DNA from: UBA7374 sp049890275
GTDB taxonomy: Bacteria > Verrucomicrobiota > Verrucomicrobiia > Opitutales > Coraliomargaritaceae
Direction: 5' to 3'
Assembly: GCA_049890275.1 (NCBI GenBank)
Contig: JBMHBT010000011.1
Span: 1 to 64,000 of the forward strand
DNA: 64,000 bases
Below the pieces are notes generated by a model that was not told the origin of the DNA, searched no databases, and worked only from the letters and a program-made list of their open reading frames with translations. The translations under genes and the position numbers were made by a program. Numbering within the stretch: position 1 is the first letter of the stretch; every line of letters starts with the position of its first letter. Below, in pieces: positions 19,605 to 28,305 of this stretch.

Positions 19605-20645
19605 TTATTCCTCAGTCCCCTCTTCCGTATCCGAAACGGATTCGCCAATAAAACGAGTCGGTACTTCATACGCTTCCAAACCCTTCTCTTCACGCAACCA
19701 ACGCATCAACGGCCCAGCGTAGCCATGCGTCACGCCGACCCGCTCGGCCCCACAATCCGAGACTGTTTCCAGTATACCCTTCCAGTCGACATGATCGGAA
19801 AGAACAAATCCACGATCCAAAGCCATCCGCCGCCGACCGCCCCGCACTGCCATCCAGCCCGATGCAAAAGCCTGTGAATGAGGCGCAAACTGCCGGAGCC
19901 AAGGCGTGTTACGGGCCGATCCCGGTGCTACGATCAGACCGCTACCCCGCAACTGCTCTTTTGTCTCACGGCCCGCTCGAAGCGTTGGCGGAATAGGACG
20001 ACCCGCCTCCCGGTAATGCGGCAACATGCGATCCACCGCCCCGTGTACTCCAATCGGCCCGATCGATGCATCCAAGCCACAGAGCACGCGCTGGGCCTTA
20101 CCGAGCGCATAAGCAAAAAGAATACTCGTACGCCCTTCCTGCTGATTCTTCCGCCACCAATCATTGATCTGCGCAAAGACCTCATCCGAAGTCGGCCAGC
20201 GATACACCGGTAAGCCAAAAGTGGATTCCGTAATGATCGTTTGGCAGGGCACCGGCTCAAAGGCTTCGCAGGAAGTATCCGCATCGCGCTTATAGTCTCC
20301 GGTGATGACCCAGACCTCGCCCTTGTACTCCAGACGCACCTGAGCCGAGCCGAGTAAATGACCCGCCGGATGCAGGGAAACCGTAACGCCGCCCATCTTC
20401 CGCCTCTCGCCAAAAGCCAGCCCTTGAATCGACGCGGATTCCCCCACCCGCTCCCGGAGGACACCCGTTCCGCTCTCTGCACAAAGATAAGCTCCCATGC
20501 CGGTGCGGGCATGATCGCTGTGCGCATGGGTGATGACTGCCCGATCGACCTTTCGCCAGGGATCGATAAAAAATCCTCCAACTTCGCAGTAGAGCCCACG
20601 ATCCGTAGGCCGGACAAGAAGGCTTGTTGTTGACGACTCTGTCAT
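19605..20645 (-). CDS. Ligase-associated DNA exonuclease (metallo-beta-lactamase/beta-CASP fold)
   Basis: A 346-residue enzyme of the SNM1/beta-CASP type. The metal motif HAHSDHAR appears near residue 40, followed by HPAGHLLGSAQ and the ITGDYKRDAD motif. Later ESTFGLP and SDHVDWKG supply the rest of the active site. Length and context match the ligase-associated exonuclease family (TIGR04122). It overlaps no neighbour and precedes the ligase by 12 bp, so the two are cotranscribed and likely work on the same ends. The ATG at 20645 is the first Met and gives the expected start. Confidence 0.85.
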   Translation of the reverse strand: MTESSTTSLLVRPTDRGLYCEVGGFFIDPWRKVDRAVITHAHSDHARTGMGAYLCAESGTGVLRERVGESASIQGLAFGERRKMGGVTVSLHPAGHLLGSAQVRLEYKGEVWVITGDYKRDADTSCEAFEPVPCQTIITESTFGLPVYRWPTSDEVFAQINDWWRKNQQEGRTSILFAYALGKAQRVLCGLDASIGPIGVHGAVDRMLPHYREAGRPIPPTLRAGRETKEQLRGSGLIVAPGSARNTPWLRQFAPHSQAFASGWMAVRGGRRRMALDRGFVLSDHVDWKGILETVSDCGAERVGVTHGYAGPLMRWLREEKGLEAYEVPTRFIGESVSDTEEGTEE

Positions 20646-20702
20646 CCTAAGGAAAAGCTAAAGGTTCCACTGCGGGATGCAACCCCGCCCAATGACTTTG
20701 CC

Positions 20703-21326
20703 ATGTCTGCAACCACTACAATCCTCCTTGCTACGCCTTTCATCACCGCAGCTATCGGCTGGTTGACCAACTGGGTCGCGATACAGATGCTCTTTCACCC
20801 GCGTCAGCCCATTCATCTACTCTTCTTCCGCTGGCAAGGACTGATTCCTCGTCGGCAGGCCCAACTAGCGGCTCAGACCGCGGAAATCATCGAGCGGGAA
20901 ATCCTCCAGCAGCACAGTATTCTCAACGAGATTCGTAAAGTGGATCTGGCCCCCCATTTGGAAGGAGCTGCTCACACCCTCGTCTGGCAGCGAATCGGCC
21001 CCCAACTGCAAGCCATTCCCCTGCTCGGCGGATTCGTCAACGAGAGCGTACTGGCCAAGTTTGAAGTCATCGCCGCCGCATCGATCAAAGAAGAAGCCGC
21101 TCCGCTGATGGAAAAAGTAGCCACCGATTTTGAACAATCGGTCGACCTCAAGGAAATGATCGAAACCAATATCGTGGCCTTCGATCTGGAACGCTTGGAG
21201 GCCATCGTCAACGAAGTCGCCCGGAAAGAGTTTCGCACCATTGAACGACTCGGCGCCGTACTCGGTTTTGTCATCGGCTGTGTCCAGGTCGCACTCCTTT
21301 GGACCTTCGGTGTGGTCGCACTCTAG
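20703..21326 (+). CDS. DUF445 family membrane protein
   Basis: A 207-residue protein. The opening ILLATPFITAAIGWLTNWVAIQMLFHPRQP is the hallmark of DUF445, an N-terminal membrane anchor with conserved TNWVAIQMLFHP. The middle is a long amphipathic helical domain and the C-terminus has a second hydrophobic segment (LGAVLGFVIGCVQVALLWTF), so both ends are in the membrane. No enzyme activity is known. It is divergent from the ligase-exonuclease pair and convergent with lpxA. Confidence 0.85.
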   Translation: MSATTTILLATPFITAAIGWLTNWVAIQMLFHPRQPIHLLFFRWQGLIPRRQAQLAAQTAEIIEREILQQHSILNEIRKVDLAPHLEGAAHTLVWQRIGPQLQAIPLLGGFVNESVLAKFEVIAAASIKEEAAPLMEKVATDFEQSVDLKEMIETNIVAFDLERLEAIVNEVARKEFRTIERLGAVLGFVIGCVQVALLWTFGVVAL

Positions 21327-21357
21327 CGAGGCTACAGGCTGCTCCGATGCTTCTACA

Positions 21358-21537
21358 CTAAGGTCCGTCCGGACCTTCGCCCTCTCCAGCATTTCCACCT
21401 GTAAAATAACCGGAAATATCCTCCTGTAGTACCTCTTGGTCAGAAACATTGACCACTTTTTCGGGGGCATTACGGATGAAAATGCTACTGTACTCGACAC
21501 GATCGTGCTGCCACGATGGATTCGAAGAAAGAATCAG
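21358..21537 (-). other. Coding-like frame downstream of lpxA without a standard start
   Basis: The minus-strand frame overlapping the lpxA stop codon stays open from about 21594 to the TAG at 21358. From 21537 it reads LILSSNPSWQHDRVEYSS, then SIFIRNAPEKVVNVSDQEV and a Gly/Glu/Pro tail. Its composition looks like real protein, unlike the other frames here, yet there is no ATG, GTG or TTG until GTG near 21456 (32 residues). It may start at a rare CTG/ATT coupled to the lpxA stop, be an old fragment, or be chance. The final codons lie in a perfect hairpin, AAGGTCCG/CGGACCTT (21360-21377). Confidence 0.3.
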
Positions 21538-22310
21538 GCGAGCCCACGCTCGCTGGACTGAGCAAATTCCAGGAAGGTTCGTGCTATCGGGTGCTCGGCA
21601 TCTTCACTGGATTGGAGTTGCTCAATTGCTTGGCTGCGATTCAAACCGTCTTTATAGAAACATTTGAAGATACGACGCACAAGAGTGATCTCTTCCGCAC
21701 TGAAGCCAGCGCGCTCCAGACCGACCTTGTTGATCGTCCGAACACTCGCCGGATTACCGTCGCAAATACAAAAAGGAGGTACGTCTTGTACCGTCTTGGA
21801 AGAGGCACCGACCATAGCGTAGTCGCCAATACGAACAAACTGATGCAGACCAGAACCCCAGGCGATGTTGACGTGATCGCCGACGGTGACATGTCCGCCG
21901 AGGGCAGCATGACTGCTCATAATCAGATGGTTACCGACCTGACACTCATGGGCAATATGACTGTAGGCAAGGATCAGGTTGTGGTCTCCCAGACGAGTAA
22001 TGAGCTCTTCGCTGGTCGCGCAGTGTACGGTGGTGAATTCACGAAAGGTATTTGCCTTACCGATTTCCAGGCGCTGAATCCCACCGGTATATTTTTTATC
22101 ATGTGTCTTGCCGCCTATGTATGCATAGGGGTGTACTTCATTGTCCTGCCCCATACAAGTAGCCCCATCGACCGTGGCATGGTGCATGACGGTAGAGCCT
22201 GAACCGATGCGGACATTCGCTCCGATGTAGGCATAGGCTCCGATGCTGACGTCTTGGTCCAGTTCAGCACCGGATTCAATAATTGCGGTAGGATGAATCT
22301 TGGTAGTCAT
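21534..22310 (-). CDS. lpxA: UDP-N-acetylglucosamine acyltransferase
   Basis: A 258-residue enzyme for the first step of lipid A synthesis, moving a hydroxyacyl chain from ACP to UDP-GlcNAc. The N-terminal two thirds are a left-handed beta-helix of hexapeptide repeats (IHPTAIIESGAELDQDVSIGAYAYIG), with the catalytic His in AYSHIAHECQVGNHLIMSSHAALGGHV. The C-terminal helical domain (NKVGLERAGFSAEEI) matches LpxA rather than LpxD. ATG 22310 lies 9 bp after the lpxC-fabZ stop, so the two are translated from one message. Confidence 0.95.
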   Translation of the reverse strand: MTTKIHPTAIIESGAELDQDVSIGAYAYIGANVRIGSGSTVMHHATVDGATCMGQDNEVHPYAYIGGKTHDKKYTGGIQRLEIGKANTFREFTTVHCATSEELITRLGDHNLILAYSHIAHECQVGNHLIMSSHAALGGHVTVGDHVNIAWGSGLHQFVRIGDYAMVGASSKTVQDVPPFCICDGNPASVRTINKVGLERAGFSAEEITLVRRIFKCFYKDGLNRSQAIEQLQSSEDAEHPIARTFLEFAQSSERGLA

Positions 22311-22319
22311 GGTCAGCGA

Positions 22320-23648
22320 CTAGTCCGTGGCATCGGCAAGCATGAACATCAACTCCGCACTGGAGACCACTTGATCTCCCACCTTGCAGGTACCCGTAGC
22401 CGTGGCGATTTTGTTACCACGAATCTTCTGTAACTGTACGTGAATGCTCAAAGCATCTCCTGGTTCTACGGCCCGGCGAAACTTCACCTTATCGGTACTC
22501 ATAAAGAAAGCGATTTTATCATCACAGGAAAGACGGCGCAAAAGAAGGATACCGGCCGCTTGAGCCATAGCTTCCACCTGAAGAACACCCGGCATGACCG
22601 GTCGACCGGGATAATGCCCCTGAAAATACGGTTCATTGATCGTAACGTTTTTTAGTGCAACGAGTTCATCTTCTGAAATCAGCTCAACGACTCGATCCAC
22701 CATAACAAAGGGGTAGCGGTGGGGCAGAAGATTGAGAATACCACGAATGTCGATGATCTTCTCATGTGATTCGAGAGTTGTGATTTTTTCGACTGGTGGG
22801 GCTTTCGGGCTCTTCGTCTTTTCAAGGATCTTACGCCGAAAAATTTTGGAGAGCTCGGCATTGAGGGCATGGCCGGGGCGAACTGCGACGATGTGCGCTT
22901 TGATCGGCATTCCGGCGAGAACAATATCACCGACAATATCGAGGATCTTGTGCCGAACAAACTCATCCTTAAAACGAAGCGGTTCCTTGGAGACGATCTT
23001 GTCTCCTTTTATGACAATCGCACTGTCGAGACTGCCACCCTTAATTTTACCGAGCTTCAGCAGTTCTTCGATATCTTCGTAAATGGTGAAGGTACGGGCG
23101 GGTGCAATTTGTGCGATGTAAGTCTCGGGATCCATATCCACCATCAGATGCTGGGTATGGATACCACGGTCATCTGCTGAAGTACAGGTGATGCGAAAGC
23201 CGTCATAGGGAAGAGCAATAATCGAACTGCTGCCACGAGTCACTGAAATCGGCTCTTTGAGAACAAAGCACTCGCGTTCCGCGTCTTGCTCGACCGGTTC
23301 GGCTTGCTGGATGAGATTGACAAAATGTTTTGCCGATCCGTCGAGGATGGGTGGCTCGCTGGCATCCATCTCGATCAGGACATTGTCGACTCCGCATCCG
23401 TTCAATGCGCTGAGGACATGCTCGACCGTGTGTACTTTGGTGTGCCCATCCGCAATCGTCGTGCTGCGAACGAGATCTTCGACGAGATCAATGACGGGCT
23501 TCAGCTCAGGCTTACCATAAAGGTCGATCCGCTTAAAGATGATGCCGTGGTTTTCCGGTGCAGGCTTCAGTGTGAGCTGAACTTCTTCACCGGTGTGCAG
23601 GGATTTACCCTTGATAGAGACTTCCCGTAGGATGGTACGCTGCTTCAT
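22320..23648 (-). CDS. lpxC-fabZ: Fused UDP-3-O-acyl-N-acetylglucosamine deacetylase / 3-hydroxyacyl-ACP dehydratase
   Basis: A 442-residue bifunctional protein. Residues 1-290 are LpxC, with TVEHVLSALNGCGVDNVLIE (first zinc His) and KIDEFVRHKILDIVGD-type residues in KDEFVRHKILDIVGD. Residues about 300-440 are FabZ, with LLPHRYPFVMVDRV (catalytic His) and GHYPGRPVMPGVLQVEAMAQ (catalytic Glu). LpxC commits lipid A synthesis; FabZ dehydrates hydroxyacyl-ACP and competes for the same acyl chains, so fusion balances the two. The fusion is known from Bacteroidota and related groups. Start ATG 23648 (MKQRTILREVS) is normal. An intergenic stretch of 171 bp separates it from the divergent ffh and probably carries both promoters. 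Confidence 0.95.
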   Translation of the reverse strand: MKQRTILREVSIKGKSLHTGEEVQLTLKPAPENHGIIFKRIDLYGKPELKPVIDLVEDLVRSTTIADGHTKVHTVEHVLSALNGCGVDNVLIEMDASEPPILDGSAKHFVNLIQQAEPVEQDAERECFVLKEPISVTRGSSSIIALPYDGFRITCTSADDRGIHTQHLMVDMDPETYIAQIAPARTFTIYEDIEELLKLGKIKGGSLDSAIVIKGDKIVSKEPLRFKDEFVRHKILDIVGDIVLAGMPIKAHIVAVRPGHALNAELSKIFRRKILEKTKSPKAPPVEKITTLESHEKIIDIRGILNLLPHRYPFVMVDRVVELISEDELVALKNVTINEPYFQGHYPGRPVMPGVLQVEAMAQAAGILLLRRLSCDDKIAFFMSTDKVKFRRAVEPGDALSIHVQLQKIRGNKIATATGTCKVGDQVVSSAELMFMLADATD

Positions 23649-23819
23649 ATGGAGAGATGCTGGTCCGAGCTGGTTATTTCCAAGGTAGGGGACAACAGAC
23701 GACTCATTGCAAGTTAGGACTAGTTGCGATCATGTAAAGCATCGGTTTTTGAACATTGTATGAAGAAGATTGCCAGAAATGCAGGGAAACGCATGTTTTC
23801 AGTCTTTTACTGAAAATCT

Positions 23820-25181
23820 ATGCTCGAGCAACTAACAGAAAAACTGGGTCATGCACTGCGCAATCTACGCGGAACCGGTAAGCTAACGGAGGAAAATATG
23901 GCCGATGCCCTCAAGGAAGTGCGGCAGGCACTCCTCTCGGCAGATGTACATTTTAAGGTAGCACGTGAATTTGTCAGTAACGTTAAAGCCTCCTGCGTCG
24001 GGCAGGAGGTCTTACAGTCCGTCACCCCGGGCCAACAGGTGGTGAAGATCATCAACGACGAGCTGGTGCGTCTGCTGGGCGAAGGGGACACCGAGCTCGA
24101 GGATAAAAAGCCACTGCGTATCATGCTGGTCGGTTTGCACGGATCGGGTAAGACAACCAGTTCCGCAAAATTGGCACGCTATCTGGCGAAGAAGCGGGAT
24201 TACCGCCCTGCCCTGATCGGCTGCGACGTCTATCGGCCTGCAGCTATCGATCAATTGGAGACTCTGGCCAAGGCGGAAGACTGCACTTTCTACGCGGATC
24301 GTTCCAGTAAGGATGTCGTTTCGATCGGGCGAAAAGGATTGGATGCGGCGAAGGAAGCCGGAGCCAACCTGATGATTTTTGATACCGCCGGACGCCTACA
24401 GATCGATGGTGACCTGATTAAAGAGATCCAACAATTAAAGGAGGCGGTGCAGCCGGACGAGGTACTTTTGGTAGCCGATTCCGCGCTGGGCCAGGAAGCG
24501 GTCAATGTAGCCAAGCACTTCCATGAAGCGGTGCAATGCACGGGCTTGATCCTAACCAAACTGGATGGCGACGCCCGAGGAGGAGCCGCTCTCTCGATGA
24601 AGCACATTACCGGCGTGCCAATCAAGTTTATGGGGCTGGGTGAAAAGGCCGACGACTTCGAGGTGTTTCACCCCGACCGTATGGCCTCCCGTATTCTGGG
24701 AATGGGAGATGTCGTGTCACTGGTGGAGAAAGCGCAAGAGACGATTGATCAGGACGAAGCCGCTCGCTTGGCCGAAAAGATGAGCCGTTCGACCTTCGAT
24801 TTGAACGATTTCCTCAAACAAATGCAGCAAGTCAAAAAAATGGGCTCACTCGGCTCTATCGTGAGTATGTTGCCCGGAGCGGGAAACATTGAAGTGGGCG
24901 ACAAAGAGGAAAAGAAGATGGCCCGTACAGAGGCAATCATACTCTCGATGACGCCCAAAGAGCGTGCCATGCCGCGCCTTCTCCGAGGCAGCCGACTGAA
25001 ACGAGTGGCCGATGGGTCGGGCGTGATGGTGCGCGACGTGAATGCCCTCCTCAAGCAGTTTGGGCAGATGCAAAAAATGATGAAAATGATGAAGGGCGGG
25101 AAGGGCCGCCGGATGATGAAGGCCATGCAGGCAGAGATGCCGGGGGGTACAGGTTCCCTACCGGGTCTGCCCAAGATGTAA
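23820..25181 (+). CDS. ffh: Signal recognition particle GTPase
   Basis: A 453-residue SRP54 homologue that binds signal sequences and 4.5S RNA and docks at FtsY. Domains in order: N (helical bundle from MLEQLTEKLGHALRNLRG), G with GLHGSGKTTSSAKLA (G1), DTAGRLQIDGD (G3), TKLDGDARGGAALS (G4) and GLGEKADDFEVF, then the methionine-rich M domain (MLPGAG, RTEAIILSMTPKER, MQKMMKMMKGGKGRRMMKAM). The start ATG follows an AT-rich leader. It is convergent with the sugar transporter gene; no terminator was evident in the 36-bp gap. Confidence 0.96.
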   Translation: MLEQLTEKLGHALRNLRGTGKLTEENMADALKEVRQALLSADVHFKVAREFVSNVKASCVGQEVLQSVTPGQQVVKIINDELVRLLGEGDTELEDKKPLRIMLVGLHGSGKTTSSAKLARYLAKKRDYRPALIGCDVYRPAAIDQLETLAKAEDCTFYADRSSKDVVSIGRKGLDAAKEAGANLMIFDTAGRLQIDGDLIKEIQQLKEAVQPDEVLLVADSALGQEAVNVAKHFHEAVQCTGLILTKLDGDARGGAALSMKHITGVPIKFMGLGEKADDFEVFHPDRMASRILGMGDVVSLVEKAQETIDQDEAARLAEKMSRSTFDLNDFLKQMQQVKKMGSLGSIVSMLPGAGNIEVGDKEEKKMARTEAIILSMTPKERAMPRLLRGSRLKRVADGSGVMVRDVNALLKQFGQMQKMMKMMKGGKGRRMMKAMQAEMPGGTGSLPGLPKM

Positions 25182-25217
25182 GTAAAATTGTATTTTCCGA
25201 TCAGCTCCGAATTTCTT

Positions 25218-26642
25218 TTAAACGGACGCCTTACGCATTTCTTCCAGTTCCTTCTGCATTTGCTCCGTCTTGCTGGTCGAGAGAGGATAGAAGAGCAGGA
25301 TCACACCATTCAATACAGCCAGCGCTCCGGGAATAATGCAGAACATAATGCGGATGCCCATGAGCGCTTCCGGAGTCTGTTCCTGATTGGCGACAAAGCC
25401 AAAGGCGGCGAGCAACCAGCCGGAAGCAGCCCCTCCTATGGTGAGGCCCATCTTCTGGGCAAACATAGCGGCCGAAAAGACCAGACCAGTCGCACGACGG
25501 CCAAACTTCCATTCGCCATAATCGGCCACATCTGTATACAGTGCCCAGACCAGAGCGGGTGTCGGCCCCGCTAGTAAGTTGGCCAGCAGATTCACGGCAA
25601 ACATCGTCACTGTCGCTTCGGGAGGAATGAAATAAAATCCAATGATCGCGACCGCATTCAACAATGTAAGTGCTGCCAATGCATTGCGCTTGCCGAAGGT
25701 ACGGCCAATAATTCCGGTGAACGCGACACCGACAATAAAGGCCAACATTCCGGTGGACATGAAAATAGTGGTGGCATCAAACTCGAGAAAGAATGGACTA
25801 CCGGCCCGGCCAATGGAAAAAACGGCTTCGTCGCTGTTGCCAACGTAATATTTAAAGTAATGCACGGTCACTGCGCCACGCACGGCAACATTAGCCAGAG
25901 TACAGACCGCCGCACCGATCATAATCAACCAGGGTAGATTGCGGCAGAGGATCTTCAGATCCTCCATGACTCCTACTCCGCTTTCCTCCGGCTGCGGTTT
26001 CACCCGCTCTCGGGTGCTGGCATAGGTAAAGAGAAACATTAGAATCGAAGCGATTCCAAAGACTGCCATTGTTAGTTGAAAGCCAAGTACCTCGTCATCT
26101 CCTCCGAATAGCTTGACCAATGGACGAACGAGCAGGGAAACAATAAACCCGCCACCGAAAGCACCTAGAAAACGGAAAGTAGAGAGTGCCATACGATCAT
26201 TTGCATTGGGCGTAATCACCCCCATGAGTGCCGAGTACGGTACGTTAATCGCCGTATAGATCATCTTGAAGACGATGAAAGTCGTGTAGGCATAGGCCAA
26301 CTTACCGACTTCACCTAAGTCAGGATTGGCAAAAATTGCGTAACCGGCTAAGCCGTAGGGAATGGCAAACCAGAGCAGGAAGGGACGATACTTGCCCTTG
26401 CGCGTCTGCACTCGGTCGGCAATAGCCCCCATGAGCGGGTCATTGACTGCATCCCAAAAATTGGCGACCAAATACATTGTACCGATCGCCGCTGGATTCA
26501 GGCCGAAAACGTCGGTGTAGTAATAGAAAAGGAAGAGGTTGAAAAACTGGAAATACAGGTTGGAGGCCATATCTCCGAGACCGTAGCCAACCTTTTCTTT
26601 CAATCCGATACGCGGATGCTCTGCTAGAGTAGGGGTATTCAT
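25218..26642 (-). CDS. GPH-type sugar:cation symporter (MFS)
   Basis: A 474-residue inner-membrane transporter with about 12 hydrophobic segments. The start MNTPTLAEHPRIGLKEKVGYGLGDMASNLYFQFF and the motif NDPLMGAIADRVQTRKGKYRPFLLW are the MelB/GPH signatures (glycoside-pentoside-hexuronide). It likely imports a mono- or disaccharide with a cation. ATG 26642 is preceded by AAGGTG; a TTG at 26702 would add 20 unlikely residues. It is divergent from the GH30 gene with a shared 169-bp control region that holds a TGCAA/TTGCA palindrome at 26706-26719. This pairing marks the left end of the sugar locus. Confidence 0.9.
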   Translation of the reverse strand: MNTPTLAEHPRIGLKEKVGYGLGDMASNLYFQFFNLFLFYYYTDVFGLNPAAIGTMYLVANFWDAVNDPLMGAIADRVQTRKGKYRPFLLWFAIPYGLAGYAIFANPDLGEVGKLAYAYTTFIVFKMIYTAINVPYSALMGVITPNANDRMALSTFRFLGAFGGGFIVSLLVRPLVKLFGGDDEVLGFQLTMAVFGIASILMFLFTYASTRERVKPQPEESGVGVMEDLKILCRNLPWLIMIGAAVCTLANVAVRGAVTVHYFKYYVGNSDEAVFSIGRAGSPFFLEFDATTIFMSTGMLAFIVGVAFTGIIGRTFGKRNALAALTLLNAVAIIGFYFIPPEATVTMFAVNLLANLLAGPTPALVWALYTDVADYGEWKFGRRATGLVFSAAMFAQKMGLTIGGAASGWLLAAFGFVANQEQTPEALMGIRIMFCIIPGALAVLNGVILLFYPLSTSKTEQMQKELEEMRKASV

Positions 26643-26705
26643 AATCACACCTTGAGAAGGTGTTAAGAAGCGTTGACCAAAGAAAATCCTTGGCAAGAAC
26701 AAATA

Positions 26706-26719
26706 TGCAATTTATTGCA
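26706..26719. promoter_or_regulatory. Putative LacI-family operator
   Basis: TGCAATTTATTGCA is a near-perfect palindrome (six of seven base pairs) between the divergent transporter and GH30 genes, 64 bp before the transporter start. Similar TTGCA/TGCAA arms recur at 33588-33603, and a LacI regulator is encoded at 33898-34950. Binding is inferred. Confidence 0.45.
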
Positions 26720-26811
26720 ACAATATACTTAGACGCATGTCGTCTACCCTACCGCTGTACGCCAATTATTCCCAAGTGACGGTATTCAACCCCTGCTGAA
26801 CTATATGCAAA

Positions 26812-28293
26812 ATGCGAAATAAACTGAATCATACTCTGACCCATCCTTTCGTCTTAGCCTTCCTGTTCTCAATAGGCTTCTTACAAACCGTTTTGGCATC
26901 GACGCGACCAATGCAGATAAGCCCGAAATTCAACTCCCGAGCTACTATTTACACCACTGCGAAGGACACCGAACAGAGACTGAAACGCAGTAATCAACAT
27001 ACTTTCCAAGGTGGAGGAACCATCGCAGAAGGAACAGTGGCCATCTATGTCAACCCTGCCTCTCGCTTCCAAACACTGCTGGGTATCGGCGGCTCCATTA
27101 CCGACGCCAGTGCCGAAGTTTTCTCCAAACTGTCACCAGAAAAACAAGAGGAACTTCTCACCGCTTACTTCGACGCAGAAATAGGCAACGGCTACAACCT
27201 CTGTCGCAGTCCGATTCACAGTGCTGATTTCTCTTCGGAAAGTTTTACTTACATCGAAGAAGGCGACAAAAAACTGGAAAGTTTTTCTATTCAGCGCGAT
27301 CGCCGGTATCGCATCCCCATGATCAAACGAGCGATGCGTCTTGCCGGTCAGCCCTTTACTTTTTATGCCAGCCCATGGAGTGCGCCTGCCTTTATGAAGG
27401 ACAATAAGAATATGCTGTATGGTGGAAAGCTTCTACCGGAATATCGCGACACGTGGGCGCTGTACTATGCGAAATTTATCCAAGCCTACGAAAAAGAAGG
27501 GATTCCGGTGTGGGGAATCACAATTCAAAATGAACCAGCCGCCGTTCAACGCTGGGAATCCATGAACTATACTGCAGAAGAGGAGCGCGATTTTCTAAAA
27601 AACCATCTTGGTCCTACGCTTCAAAAAGAAGGGCTGGGCGACAAAAAAATCGTCGTTTGGGATCACAATCGCGACCTCATCACACATCGTGCAGATACGA
27701 TCTTTGGAGACCCGGATGCAGCTCAGTATGCCTGGGGCATCGGCTTCCACTGGTACGAGACATGGACCGGCGGAGAATCCCTACAACGGAATTTAACAGC
27801 GATTCAACAAGCGTATCCGGACAAGCAGCTACTCTTTACTGAAGGCTGCAACGAAGGCTTTGATGCGGACCGCTACCAGTACTGGCCGAACGCGGAGCGC
27901 TATGGCGAAGCCATGATTCGAGACTTCAATGTAGGTACCGTCGGCTGGACCGACTGGAATCTCCTACTCGACCAGCGGGGCGGCCCCAATCATGTCGGTA
28001 ATTTCTGCTTCGCCCCCATACATGCTGATTTGACTACAGGTGAACTGGTTTACACACCGAGCTACTACTATATCGGACATTTCTCTCGCTTCATCCGGCC
28101 CGGTGCGCAGCGAATCGGTACGACAACAAATAGAAGCTTTCTCCTCGCGACGAGTTTCATCAACAAAGATGGCGGTATTGCCACGGTGGTGATGAATAAA
28201 ACGGACAATGAAATGGACTACGACCTACACCTTGGAGACAAGCATATCCGTGTAAAAATCCCCGCACGAGCAATGCAAACCGTGCTCTACTGA
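26812..28293 (+). CDS. Secreted GH30 glycoside hydrolase
   Basis: A 493-residue retaining beta-glycosidase of the glucosylceramidase/beta-1,6-glucanase family. A signal peptide (FVLAFLFSIGFLQTVLAS) is followed by the GH30 TIM barrel with GIGGSITDASAEVF near residue 90 and FYASPWSAPAFMKDN. The acid/base Glu is in WGITIQNEP (about Glu241) and the nucleophile in LLFTEGCNEG (about Glu344). The C-terminal part (SFLLATSFINKDGGIATVVMNK) is the side beta domain. It probably acts in the periplasm or outside on a beta-glucan; GH30 members of this type commonly cut beta-1,6 links, but the bond cannot be read from sequence. Divergent from the transporter. Confidence 0.9.
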   Translation: MRNKLNHTLTHPFVLAFLFSIGFLQTVLASTRPMQISPKFNSRATIYTTAKDTEQRLKRSNQHTFQGGGTIAEGTVAIYVNPASRFQTLLGIGGSITDASAEVFSKLSPEKQEELLTAYFDAEIGNGYNLCRSPIHSADFSSESFTYIEEGDKKLESFSIQRDRRYRIPMIKRAMRLAGQPFTFYASPWSAPAFMKDNKNMLYGGKLLPEYRDTWALYYAKFIQAYEKEGIPVWGITIQNEPAAVQRWESMNYTAEEERDFLKNHLGPTLQKEGLGDKKIVVWDHNRDLITHRADTIFGDPDAAQYAWGIGFHWYETWTGGESLQRNLTAIQQAYPDKQLLFTEGCNEGFDADRYQYWPNAERYGEAMIRDFNVGTVGWTDWNLLLDQRGGPNHVGNFCFAPIHADLTTGELVYTPSYYYIGHFSRFIRPGAQRIGTTTNRSFLLATSFINKDGGIATVVMNKTDNEMDYDLHLGDKHIRVKIPARAMQTVLY

Positions 28294-28305
28294 AACAGTA
28301 AAAAA

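Noticed and set aside
21360..21377. Hairpin AAGGTCCG/CGGACCTT as a terminator
   Set aside because: Perfect stem, but the two-base loop and missing T-run make it a poor rho-independent terminator; listed only with the frame at 21358.
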